This document shows positions 1 through 7,686 of a stretch of 43,842 nt of DNA, piece by piece. The number at the start of each line of letters is the position of its first letter. Position 1 is the first letter of the stretch. Under the pieces are notes generated by a model, which was not told the origin of the DNA, made no database searches, and was given only the letters and a program-made list of their open reading frames with translations. A program made the translations under genes and the position numbers. This stretch comes from Actinomycetota bacterium (GTDB taxonomy: Bacteria > Actinomycetota > Acidimicrobiia > Acidimicrobiales > Ilumatobacteraceae): assembly GCA_963169665.1 (NCBI GenBank), contig CAUJET010000023.1, positions 1 to 43,842 of the forward strand, written 5' to 3'.

Positions 1-35
1 CCACGGCGCCGGCGCCGACGACTTCATCCGCGCCG
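1..35. other. Window edge downstream of murF
   Basis: Only 35 bases lie beyond the murF stop codon. On the minus strand an ATG at 27-25 opens a reading frame (MKSSAPAPW) that leaves the window. It could be the start of the next gene in a murF operon, but nine codons are too few to recognise anything. Confidence 0.2.
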
Positions 36-1349
36 TCAGCTCTCGATGAGCGCGGCGGCGACCCGCTCGAGCCCCGCGACGCGGCTGCCCTTCACGAGCA
101 CCGCGTCGCCCTCCCCCAGCTCCCCCACGGCCGCCACGGCCGCAGCGGCGTCGGGCAACGGCGTCACCCCGTAGAGGTCGGTCGCGACCGCCAACACCTC
201 CACGCCCCGCTCGGCCGCGTACGCGTGGATGCCCCGGTGTTCGCGCTCGGGGTCGGAGATCTCGGCCATCAGCCCGAGCACGGCCAACCGACGGGTCGCG
301 GGCACCGCGGCGAGCGCGTCGATCGCGGCGCGCATCGACGTCGGGTTGGCGTTGTAGGAGTCGTCGATCACGGTCGCACCAGAGCGGAGCCGCACGACAT
401 CCATCCGCATGGCCGTCAGCCGCACTTCACCCAACGCCTGCACAGCGGCGTCGAGGTCGCCACCGACGGCGCCGACGCACGCAAGCGCCGCCGCTGCGTT
501 GCTCACCATGTGCCGGCCGCTCACGCCGAGCCGCACGTACACCTCACCCCACGGCGTGTCGGCGGCGAACGATGGCCGGGCCAGATGATCGAGCACGACG
601 GAGCGGATGCGCACGTGCGATCCCTGGGCCTCGCCGTAGAGCAGCACCGCAGCGGCCGACCGACGCGCCATTGCAGCGACCCGCTGATCGTCGGCGTTGA
701 GGATCGCGACACCGTCGGGCGGCAGCGCCTGGACGAGTTCGCTCTTGGCACGGGCCACGCCGTCGATGCCACCGACGCGATCGCTGTGCGCCTCGGCGAC
801 CCGGGTGACGATGCCGATCGACGGTCGGGCGATGTCGCACAGGCGGGTGATCTCGTCGAAGCCGCGCATGCCCATCTCGAGCACCATCACCTCGGTGTCG
901 TCGGGTGCGTTGAGGATCGTGGTGGGGAGCCCCTGGTCGTTGTTGAAGCTGCGTTCGTTGGCCCACGTGCGCCGGCTCGGTGCGAGCGCCGCCCACGCGA
1001 GGTCCTTCGTACTGGTCTTGCCGACCGAGCCGGTGACGCCGACGACCGTGGCGGTGGAGCGGTCGCGGCGGGCCGCGGCGAGTCGCATGAGCGCCTGCAG
1101 CGTGTCGGTCACCTCGATCGCGGTGCCGGGCGTGCCGGGCCAGATGGGTTTCGACGTGAGGTAGGCGGTCGCACCGCGTCCCACGGCCGACTCGATGAAG
1201 TCGTGGCCGTCGCGCTGGTCGACGAGGGGCACGAACAGCTGGCCCGGCGCGACCGTGCGCGAATCGAACGACACGCCCTCGATCGTCACATCGGGCCCGA
1301 CCAGGCGCCCGCCCGTGTCACGCGCAACGTCGCTTGCCCGGAATCGCAT
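36..1349 (-). CDS. murF: UDP-N-acetylmuramoyl-tripeptide--D-alanyl-D-alanine ligase (MurF)
   Basis: MurF adds the D-Ala-D-Ala dipeptide to the UDP-MurNAc tripeptide, the last cytoplasmic step in building the peptidoglycan precursor. The protein (437 aa, usual for the family) has the Mur-ligase ATP loop GVTGSVGKTSTKD, the central-domain motif LEMGMRGFDEI and the C-terminal-domain motif DDSYNANPTSMRAAID. The frame is open upstream to 1499, but that would overlap the divergent ddl. I chose the ATG at 1349 because MRFRASDVARDTGG is a normal MurF N-terminus and lies 2 nt after the predicted +1 of the shared promoter. Its neighbour ddl makes the dipeptide that MurF uses. Confidence 0.95.
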   Translation of the reverse strand: MRFRASDVARDTGGRLVGPDVTIEGVSFDSRTVAPGQLFVPLVDQRDGHDFIESAVGRGATAYLTSKPIWPGTPGTAIEVTDTLQALMRLAAARRDRSTATVVGVTGSVGKTSTKDLAWAALAPSRRTWANERSFNNDQGLPTTILNAPDDTEVMVLEMGMRGFDEITRLCDIARPSIGIVTRVAEAHSDRVGGIDGVARAKSELVQALPPDGVAILNADDQRVAAMARRSAAAVLLYGEAQGSHVRIRSVVLDHLARPSFAADTPWGEVYVRLGVSGRHMVSNAAAALACVGAVGGDLDAAVQALGEVRLTAMRMDVVRLRSGATVIDDSYNANPTSMRAAIDALAAVPATRRLAVLGLMAEISDPEREHRGIHAYAAERGVEVLAVATDLYGVTPLPDAAAAVAAVGELGEGDAVLVKGSRVAGLERVAAALIES

Positions 1350-1376
1350 CGGGCCACACGGTACCGTCGGGCCGTC
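1350..1376. promoter_or_regulatory. Shared symmetric promoter of murF and ddl
   Basis: The 27 bp between the two ATGs contain the perfect palindrome ACGGTACCGT (1358-1367). Read rightwards it gives a -10 hexamer TACCGT (1362-1367) that places +1 at 1374, 3 nt before the ddl ATG. Read leftwards it gives TACCGT (1363-1358) and +1 at 1351, 2 nt before the murF ATG. There is no room for a ribosome binding site, so both mRNAs are probably almost leaderless. Confidence 0.55.
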
Positions 1377-2504
1377 ATGAGCAGCCCGGATCCCCAGCAC
1401 GACCCGTCCGCCGCGGGTCCCGACGATCGCATCGACCTGATCGTGTTGTTCGGCGGTCAGTCCGCCGAGCACGACGTCAGCTGCACCACGGCAGCACACG
1501 TCCTACGGGCGGCGGACCCGTCGAAGTACCGCATCACGCCGATCGGCATCGGCCGCGACGGCACCTGGTCGCTCGCCACCGGCGCACAGCACGCGCTCGC
1601 CGCCGGACCCGACGCGCTGCCGGGGCACCTCGATCCGGCCGGTTCGCCGGTGTCGGCCACCGATGTCGTCAGCCGCGCGTCTGCCGGTGGTTCCGGCTCG
1701 CGGACCGTGGTGATGCCGTTGTTGCACGGTCCGATGGGCGAGGACGGCACGGTGCAGGGGCTGCTCGAGCTCGCCGGCGTTCCGTACGTGGGCTCCGGTG
1801 TGCTCGGCTCGTCGCTGTCGATGGACAAGGCGATGGCCAAGCAGGTGCTCACTGCCAACGGTGTCGCCCAGGCCCGGTCGCGCTCGTTCCGCGAGCACGA
1901 GATCACGCCCTCGTTCCCCCAGCAGTTGGTCGACGAGCTCGGCCTGCCGCTGTTCGTGAAGCCCGCCAACATGGGCTCGTCGGTCGGCGTGAGCAAAGCG
2001 AAGACGGTCGAGGCCGTGCGCGACGCGATCGACCTCGCATTGAGCTACGACGAGTGGGTCGTGGTGGAGGAGGCGATCACCGGCCGCGAGATCGAGGTGG
2101 CCGTGCTCGGCAACCTCGAGCCGCGGGCGAGCGTGCCGGGCGAGATCGTTCCCGGCGCCGAGTTCTACGACTACGCCGACAAGTACCTCGACGACGGGTC
2201 GCAGGCCGTCATCCCCGCCCGCCTCTCCCCCGAGGCCACCGCCGAGGTGCAGGCGCTCGCTGTCCGCATCTTCCACGTGCTGCGGTGCGAGGGCATGGCC
2301 CGTGTCGACTTCTTCTTCGAGGACGGGCCTGGCGGACGCGGTTTCCTCTGCAACGAGGTGAACACGATCCCCGGCTTCACCCCGATCTCGATGTACCCGA
2401 AGCTGTGGATCGCGAGCGGGCTGAGCTACGCCGAGCTGATCGACGAACTGGTGCGGCTGGCGCTCGAGCGCCAGACCCGCCGCCGCCGCAACACCGCCCG
2501 CTGA
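1377..2504 (+). CDS. ddl: D-alanine--D-alanine ligase
   Basis: This ATP-grasp enzyme joins two D-alanines to make the dipeptide used by MurF. The protein (375 aa) shows the N-terminal LIVLFGGQSAEHDVS motif, the GPMGEDGTVQGLLELAGVPYVG segment (split here as GPMGEDGTVQG and LLELAGVPYVG), the ATP-binding loop FVKPANMGSSVGVSK and the metal-binding EVNTIPGFTP near the C-terminus. The long open frame upstream from 225 is antisense to murF and not real. I chose the ATG at 1377 because it fits the shared leaderless promoter. The gene ends 58 bp before the convergent MFS gene, and that gap is filled by a 19-bp tandem repeat. Confidence 0.95.
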   Translation: MSSPDPQHDPSAAGPDDRIDLIVLFGGQSAEHDVSCTTAAHVLRAADPSKYRITPIGIGRDGTWSLATGAQHALAAGPDALPGHLDPAGSPVSATDVVSRASAGGSGSRTVVMPLLHGPMGEDGTVQGLLELAGVPYVGSGVLGSSLSMDKAMAKQVLTANGVAQARSRSFREHEITPSFPQQLVDELGLPLFVKPANMGSSVGVSKAKTVEAVRDAIDLALSYDEWVVVEEAITGREIEVAVLGNLEPRASVPGEIVPGAEFYDYADKYLDDGSQAVIPARLSPEATAEVQALAVRIFHVLRCEGMARVDFFFEDGPGGRGFLCNEVNTIPGFTPISMYPKLWIASGLSYAELIDELVRLALERQTRRRRNTAR

Positions 2505-2508
2505 CCCA

Positions 2509-2572
2509 CCCGAGTGCCAGCCGCCCGTCCGAGTGCCAGCGGCTCACCCGAGTGCCAGCCGCTCACCCGAGG
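2509..2572 (+). repeat. 19-bp tandem repeat array, left copy
   Basis: The unit CCGAGTGCCAGCSGCYCAC recurs with an exact 19-bp period, with CCGAG at 2510, 2529, 2548 and 2567 (about 3.5 units). The array fills the whole ddl/MFS convergent gap and runs over the MFS stop codon (2563-2565). A single inverted half-unit follows at about 2598-2611, inside the MFS 3' end. The same unit recurs inverted at 4543-4608. Confidence 0.8.
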
Positions 2573-3783
2573 GTTTCCGGCACCCCCGGGTGGTCTCGTG
2601 CCACTCGGATGCCCTCCCCGAGCAGCGGGCGGGGGTCGCGGGCGAACGCGATCGTGGCGACGACGACGCCACCGCCGATGACGGCGAACGCACCCGACAC
2701 ACCCGCGATCGCCAGCAGCGGAGCGCCGAGGGCCAGACCCGCTGGGCGCAGGCCCTCGCTCAGCGAACCGAGGAGGCCGAACATCCGTCCGTGCATCTGC
2801 TCGGGCACCGATCGCTGGAATCGCGTCATCGCCTCGGTGTTCGCGACGGCGATCGCCACCCCGCCGACGACCAGCGCGACTGCCGCGCCCGCCACGGGCA
2901 CCGCACCGGTGACGGCGAGGCACACGCCGAGGACGTGGAACGGCACCGCGAGCCGTCCCCGGGCGAGCACACCGCTCGCGATCGAACCGGCCAGCAGCCC
3001 TGCGCTCAGCAGCATCTCCAGCGCACCGAAGGTTGCCGGCCCTGCATCGAGGCGGTCGACGGCGAGTGCGGCGATCATCATCGGCACCGGCGCCACGACC
3101 ATGTTCAACGTCGTCGCCAACGCGACCAGGCGCCCGATCCCCGGGACGGCCCGCAGCGCGCCGAGCGTTCCCCACAGGCGAACGCGCCGCGCGCCCGACG
3201 ACGCCGCGCCGACCGGTCGTGGGAGACGGCACGTCGCGATGCACGAGGCCGACCAGGCAAACGTGGCCGCGTTCGCCACCATGACCCAGCCGACATCGGT
3301 GACTGCGATCAGTGCCCCACCGGCGAGTGGTCCGACCAGTCCACCGACGGCACCGTTCGCCATGTCGAGTCCGTTCGCTGCCGGGAGCTGTTCGTCTGAC
3401 ACGATCGTGGGCACCGCGGCGCGGTAGGTGGGGTCGAACACCGCGGCCGCGATCGATGCCGCCGCGACCAGCACGCAGACGAGCGCCACCGGCGGATCGC
3501 TCCCGAACAGCAGCACCGCGAGCAGTGCGCTCAGGCCGAGCCGAGCGAGATCGGCGCCGGCCATGAGGATCCGCCGGTCGAGATGGTCGGCGAACCAGCC
3601 GCCGATCGGCGAGCACACGATGGTGGGGACGATCGTGCTCAGGGCGACGGCGACGAGCAGACCGTTGCCGCCGTGATGCTTCGCCCACCACAGCAGAGCG
3701 ATGCGTTGCATGCCGTCGCCGATGGTGGACACGAACTGGCCGACCCAGAGTCGGCGGAACGTGGAGGCGGTGCGCAGGAGCAT
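2563..3783 (-). CDS. MFS transporter (EntS/MFS_3-like exporter)
   Basis: A membrane transporter of the major facilitator superfamily, about 406 aa with roughly 12 hydrophobic segments, starting MLLRTASTFRRLWVGQFVSTIGDGM as in drug/enterobactin exporters of the MFS_3 group. Substrate unknown. A GTG at 3801 would add six residues. I prefer the ATG at 3783, because a -10-like CATCGT (3795-3790) puts +1 exactly on it and because the LLRxxxFRRLW start is typical. It is divergent from a winged-helix gene, across a perfect inverted repeat, which suggests that gene controls it. The last codons (ending ETLG) come from repeat-derived DNA. Confidence 0.85.
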   Translation of the reverse strand: MLLRTASTFRRLWVGQFVSTIGDGMQRIALLWWAKHHGGNGLLVAVALSTIVPTIVCSPIGGWFADHLDRRILMAGADLARLGLSALLAVLLFGSDPPVALVCVLVAAASIAAAVFDPTYRAAVPTIVSDEQLPAANGLDMANGAVGGLVGPLAGGALIAVTDVGWVMVANAATFAWSASCIATCRLPRPVGAASSGARRVRLWGTLGALRAVPGIGRLVALATTLNMVVAPVPMMIAALAVDRLDAGPATFGALEMLLSAGLLAGSIASGVLARGRLAVPFHVLGVCLAVTGAVPVAGAAVALVVGGVAIAVANTEAMTRFQRSVPEQMHGRMFGLLGSLSEGLRPAGLALGAPLLAIAGVSGAFAVIGGGVVVATIAFARDPRPLLGEGIRVARDHPGVPETLG

Positions 3784-3803
3784 GCCGACACGATGCGGCA
3801 CCT

Positions 3804-3836
3804 CACATTCGACGAACAGATAGCGTTTCGAATGTG
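3804..3836. promoter_or_regulatory. Inverted-repeat operator between the MFS and regulator genes
   Basis: CACATTCGA (3804-3812) and TCGAATGTG (3828-3836) form a perfect 9-bp inverted repeat with a 15-bp spacer. The right arm covers the GTG start of the regulator (3834). A -10 hexamer TAGCGT (3821-3826) in the spacer puts +1 at 3833, so the regulator mRNA is leaderless and a bound dimer would block it. This suggests autoregulation together with control of the divergent exporter. Confidence 0.55.
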
Positions 3837-4499
3837 ACCGCCGAGATCGACGACGACTGGCTAGCTCGTGCGGACGTCACCGCACCGGATGCGATCGCGC
3901 TGCTCGCCGACGCGCGCGGCCTCAGGATGTTGACGCCGTTCATGCGGCGGACCCACACGCTCACCAGCGCCGCCCGCTCACTCGGCAGACCGGCCAGCTC
4001 CCTCGCCCATTGGGTGCCCCGTTTCGTCGAGGCAGGGCTGCTCGAACGGCGCGGCGAGCAACGTCGAGCCGGCGTCGCCATGCCCCGATACCGGACGCCG
4101 GCACGCACCCTCGTCGTCCCGTTCGAACTGATCCCGTTCGACACGCGGGTCCGGCTGCTCGACGCCGGGCGGCTCCGGATCCTGCGCCGGTTCATGGACG
4201 GCATGGACGAGGCGCTCGCCGCGTCGCGCTCGTTCGGGCTCAGCTTCGCTGCATACGGCGAGGACGGATCGGTCGTCGATCTCGTGGAATCCGATGCCGA
4301 ACGGGCGACGCGTGCGTTCACCGACGGATGGCGCACGCTCGAGCTGACCGAGGACGATGCGCTCGAACTCAGCCGGAAGATCGAGGCGCTGGTGGCGCAC
4401 TACGCCGAACGAACAGGGCCGACGACGTATCTCGTGCATGCCGGCATCGCACCCGACCCGGCGTTCCCCTGGCGAAGCGCGACCGACCGCTGGGGTTGA
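3834..4499 (+). CDS. Winged-helix (ArsR-like) transcriptional regulator
   Basis: A 221-aa protein with an N-terminal winged helix-turn-helix at about residues 20-75: ALLADARGLRMLTPF, then LTSAARSLGRPASSLAHWVPRFVEAGLLER as helices 2-3 and the recognition helix. About 140 further residues are unassigned, probably for dimerisation or ligand binding. It starts with GTG on a leaderless promoter. Its position opposite an MFS exporter, with a shared inverted-repeat operator, suggests a local repressor that responds to the exporter's substrate. The family is assigned from the HTH alone, and I see no metal-binding cysteine pair of the classic ArsR type. Confidence 0.75.
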   Translation: MTAEIDDDWLARADVTAPDAIALLADARGLRMLTPFMRRTHTLTSAARSLGRPASSLAHWVPRFVEAGLLERRGEQRRAGVAMPRYRTPARTLVVPFELIPFDTRVRLLDAGRLRILRRFMDGMDEALAASRSFGLSFAAYGEDGSVVDLVESDAERATRAFTDGWRTLELTEDDALELSRKIEALVAHYAERTGPTTYLVHAGIAPDPAFPWRSATDRWG

Positions 4500-4542
4500 G
4501 CACCATCCGAGTGCCGCGTGCACTCCCGTGGGTCCCAGGAGG

Positions 4543-4608
4543 ACTCGGGTGGACGGCTGGCACTCGGGTGGTCGGCTGGCACTCGGGTGGGCCGCTGACA
4601 CTCGGATG
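4543..4608 (-). repeat. 19-bp tandem repeat array, right copy (inverted)
   Basis: The same 19-bp unit as at 2509-2572, on the opposite strand, with CTCGG at 4545, 4564, 4583 and 4602. It fills most of the 110-bp convergent gap between the winged-helix gene and tetR and ends one base before the tetR stop codon (4612-4610). One plus-oriented half-unit (CCGAGTGCC) lies at 4507-4515, so the region can fold back on itself and may act as a bidirectional terminator. Confidence 0.8.
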
Positions 4609-4609
4609 A

Positions 4610-5248
4610 TCAGGGGGCGAGGGCGGCGCGGAGGAAGGCGAGGAGTTCGTCGCGCAGACGGCGCAGGCCGGCGGCGGTGGGTTCCCAGCCGTTCACGCGC
4701 AACGCCTCGGGCTCGGTCGCGATGCCCGTCACGGTGGCGTAGCTGAGCGCCGCCACGAGGCCGGGGTCGGCGCGGCGCAGGCGCCCGGCGTCCATCTCGG
4801 CCCGCAGGTACGCGTGGGCGCGATCGGCCAACGGGCGCAGCTGGTCGGTGAGCGACGCGGCCACCGGGCCGGGTAGCCGGCTCACCTCGCGGATCAGCCC
4901 GAGCAGCGCCGGCCGCCGAACCGCTGGTCGGAACACGGCGCGCACCACCGCGTCGATGCGGTCGAGGGGGTCGTCGGTGGCCGAACGCACCGCGGCCTCC
5001 ACCACGAGCACGAGATCCGCAGCCGCCTGGGCGAGCACGCCCTGGAGGAGCTCGTCCTTGCTGGGGAACCAGTACAGGAGCGTCTGCTTCGCGACGCCCA
5101 CCTCGGCCGCGATCTGATCGAGCGACACCGCGTCCACGCCGCGCAACCCGAACAGGTCGGTGGCGGCGACCAGGATCCGGTCGCGGGTGGAGGGTTTCGA
5201 GGTGGTCATCAGCTCAGGGTGGCGATCGCGCGAGCCCGGTGCTCGCAT
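4610..5248 (-). CDS. TetR/AcrR family transcriptional regulator
   Basis: A 212-aa TetR-type repressor. The N-terminal HTH is clear: TRDRILVAATDLFGLRGVDAVSLDQIAAEVGVAKQTLLYWF, ending in the typical YWFPSKDEL (given here in parts: helix 1 RILVAATDLF, recognition helix GVAKQTLLYWF). The remaining helical part would bind an acyl-CoA-like or other ligand. ATGs lie at 5248 and 5209. I keep 5248 because the symmetric -10 in the operator predicts +1 at 5250. It is divergent from the lipid operon across a 16-bp palindrome and is therefore its probable repressor. Confidence 0.9.
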   Translation of the reverse strand: MRAPGSRDRHPELMTTSKPSTRDRILVAATDLFGLRGVDAVSLDQIAAEVGVAKQTLLYWFPSKDELLQGVLAQAAADLVLVVEAAVRSATDDPLDRIDAVVRAVFRPAVRRPALLGLIREVSRLPGPVAASLTDQLRPLADRAHAYLRAEMDAGRLRRADPGLVAALSYATVTGIATEPEALRVNGWEPTAAGLRRLRDELLAFLRAALAP

Positions 5249-5253
5249 CGCTC

Positions 5254-5269
5254 TCTACCATATGGTAGA
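5254..5269. promoter_or_regulatory. TetR operator with overlapping symmetric -10 elements
   Basis: TCTACCATATGGTAGA is a perfect 16-bp palindrome. Its core ACCATATGGT gives -10 hexamer TATGGT on each strand. Rightwards +1 is 5273, 1 nt before the ATG at 5274; leftwards +1 is 5250, 2 nt before the tetR ATG at 5248. A TetR dimer bound here would cover both -10 elements and silence both genes. Confidence 0.65.
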
Positions 5270-5273
5270 CAAG

Positions 5274-7625
5274 ATGCTCGTGATCAGCGAGAACCTCGCC
5301 GGCAAGCGCATCGCCATCACCGGCAGCACCGGATTCGTGGGGACCGCGCTCGTCGAGCGCCTCCTCCGAAGCGTGCCCGGCTGTGAGCTCGTGCTGCTCG
5401 TGCGCCCCAGCAAGCGCCACGATCCCGCCGAGCGCGTGCGCCGCGAGATCTTCAAGAACAACGCCTTCGACCGACTGAAGGCCGAGCTCAAGGGCACCGA
5501 CGAACCGTTCGAGGCGATGCTCGCCCGCCGTGTCGTCGCCGTCGGCGGCGACGTCAGCACCGACGGGCTCGGGCTGAACGACGCCGACCGGGCGATCTTC
5601 GCCTCGTGCGACATCGTCATCCACTCCGCCGCCGCCGTGGCGTTCGACTCCCCGCTCGACTCCGCGGTCGAGATCAACCTGCTCGGCCCGGTGCGCATCG
5701 CCCAGACCCTCAACGACCTCGGCATCACCCCGCACCTCGTGGCGGTCAGCACCTGCTACGTCGCCGGCAACCGCCGCGGCAACGCCCCCGAGGAACTGGT
5801 GAGCGAGGGCCCGTTCGATCTCGGCCTCAACTGGCGCAAGGAGGTCGCCGCGGCGCGTCGGCTGCGCAGCGATCTCGAGGCCGCGAGCCGCGATCCCCAC
5901 CATCTCCGCGAGATGCGCAAGCAGGCCCAGACCGAGCTCGGCGCGGCCGGCGCACCAGCGCTCGCGAGCAAGACCGAGCAGCTCCGTGAGCGCTGGGTGA
6001 GCGACGAACTCGTCGAGGCCGGTCGAGCCCGCGCCGCCAGCGTCGGCTGGCCCGACGCCTACGCCTACACGAAGGCCCTCGGCGAGCAGGCGCTCACCGA
6101 GACCAAGGGTCCCGTGCCCGTGTCGATCGTGCGCCCGTCGATCATCGAGAGCGCGCTCGCCGAACCGTTCCCCGGCTGGATCCGCGGCTTCCGCATGGCC
6201 GAGCCGGTGATCCTCAGCTACGCCCGCGGGCTGCTGAAGGAGTTCCCCGGCGTCCCCGAGGGCACCGTCGACGTGATCCCGGTCGACATCGTCGTCGCCT
6301 CGATCATCGCCGTCGCCGCCGTCGGCCCCGAGCAGGCGCCACGCATCACCCAGGTCGCGAGCGGCGGCATCAACCCCCTCCGCTACCAGCTGCTGGTCGA
6401 CAACATCCGCGCCTGGTTCAGCGAGCACCCGCTGTACGACGCCGAAGGCCAGCCGATCGACGTGCCCGAGTGGGTGTTCCCCACCCGGGGCAAGGTGCAG
6501 AAGCAGCTCAAGCGGGCCAAGGCCATCGCCGAGACCAGCGAACGGGCGCTGCAGGCGCTCCCTCTCCGCGGCAAGCAGGCGGCGTGGGCCGCGAAGCTCG
6601 AGGAGAAGAAGAACGACATCGACCGCGCCTACGAGTACGTGCAGCTGTACGGCCTCTACACCGAGTGCGAGGCGATCTACCAGGTCGACCAACTGATGCA
6701 CACGTGGTCGGGCCTCGACGCCGCCGACCAGGCCGCGTTCAACTTCGATCCGCGCTCGGTCGACTGGGTGGAGTACATCACCACGATCCACCTACCGTCG
6801 ATCGTGCAGCACTCGCGCGCCAAGACCACGCCGGGCAAGAACCGCAACGACCGCACCGATCGTCTGCGCCGCTCGGTGCTGTCGCCTGAGCGCCACCTCG
6901 CGGCGTTCGACCTCGAGAACACGCTCATCTCGTCGAACGTGGTCGAGAGCTACTCGTTCCTCGCCACACGGCGGTTGAACGCCCCCGAACGGCTGCGCTA
7001 CGTGCTGCGCACGCTGGCCGAGGCACCCGGATTGTCGAGTATGGACCGCAAGGACCGCGCCGACTTCCTGCGTCACTTCTACCGTCGCTACGAGGACGCC
7101 CCCGTCAGCCAGATCGACGAGGACTCGAAGGATCTGCTCCACCAGCTGATCCTCACCAAGAGCTTCCCAGCCGGCCTGCGCCGCGTGCGCGAGCACCGCG
7201 CCCTCGGCCATCGCACGGTGCTGATCACCGGCGCACTCAGCTTCGCCGTCGAAGGACTGCGGCCGCTGTTCGACGAGATCGTCGCGGCGGAGATGACCGT
7301 GCGTCCCGACGGCACCTACAGCGGCGAACTGTCGCAGGTGCCGCCCACGGGCGAGACCCGGGCCCAGGTGCTCGCCGACTACTGCACGGCCGAGGGCCTC
7401 AAGCTCGAGGAGAGCATCGCCTACGCCGACTCCACCAGCGACCTCCCGTTGCTCGAGTGCGTCGGCTTCCCGGTGGCGGTCAACCCCGAGACGCGCCTCG
7501 CCGCCATCGCTCGCAAGCGGGGCTGGCTCGTCGAGGAGTGGAGCAAGGCGTCGGGTGCACCGAAGTCGCTGTTGCCCATCGGCAACATGTTGAGCGAGCG
7601 CGAACGGCGAAGGGTGTTCTCATGA
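5274..7625 (+). CDS. Fatty acyl-CoA reductase-like SDR fused to a HAD-IB domain
   Basis: A 783-aa fusion. Residues 1 to about 510 form an extended SDR of the acyl-CoA/thioester reductase type: NAD(P) loop GSTGFVG at 17-23 and catalytic Y263-x3-K267, then a male-sterility-like C-terminal part. Residues about 540-780 are a HAD-IB hydrolase domain. HAD motif I reads D546-L-E548-N-T, where the family usually has DxDxT; motif III has Arg696 where Lys is usual; motif IV (D719xxxD723) is intact. The reductase half should reduce an activated acyl group with NAD(P)H. The HAD half may be a phosphatase or transferase, or may have lost activity. An in-frame ATG at 5262 lies inside the operator; 5274 fits the promoter better. 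First gene of the TetR-controlled operon. Confidence 0.85.
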   Translation: MLVISENLAGKRIAITGSTGFVGTALVERLLRSVPGCELVLLVRPSKRHDPAERVRREIFKNNAFDRLKAELKGTDEPFEAMLARRVVAVGGDVSTDGLGLNDADRAIFASCDIVIHSAAAVAFDSPLDSAVEINLLGPVRIAQTLNDLGITPHLVAVSTCYVAGNRRGNAPEELVSEGPFDLGLNWRKEVAAARRLRSDLEAASRDPHHLREMRKQAQTELGAAGAPALASKTEQLRERWVSDELVEAGRARAASVGWPDAYAYTKALGEQALTETKGPVPVSIVRPSIIESALAEPFPGWIRGFRMAEPVILSYARGLLKEFPGVPEGTVDVIPVDIVVASIIAVAAVGPEQAPRITQVASGGINPLRYQLLVDNIRAWFSEHPLYDAEGQPIDVPEWVFPTRGKVQKQLKRAKAIAETSERALQALPLRGKQAAWAAKLEEKKNDIDRAYEYVQLYGLYTECEAIYQVDQLMHTWSGLDAADQAAFNFDPRSVDWVEYITTIHLPSIVQHSRAKTTPGKNRNDRTDRLRRSVLSPERHLAAFDLENTLISSNVVESYSFLATRRLNAPERLRYVLRTLAEAPGLSSMDRKDRADFLRHFYRRYEDAPVSQIDEDSKDLLHQLILTKSFPAGLRRVREHRALGHRTVLITGALSFAVEGLRPLFDEIVAAEMTVRPDGTYSGELSQVPPTGETRAQVLADYCTAEGLKLEESIAYADSTSDLPLLECVGFPVAVNPETRLAAIARKRGWLVEEWSKASGAPKSLLPIGNMLSERERRRVFS

Positions 7626-7686
7626 CCGGTCGACGACGGGGGTCTGCGCTCGCGGAGCGACCCTTCACCCACGGAGGCGACGACAG

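Noticed and set aside
2509..4608. The 19-bp arrays as CRISPR
   Set aside because: The units are head-to-tail with no spacers and far too short, and no cas genes are present. The same holds for the 14-bp array at 40991-41088.
5214..6791. A 525-codon minus-strand open frame
   Set aside because: Antisense to the acyl-CoA reductase fusion, crossing the tetR operator; no motifs.
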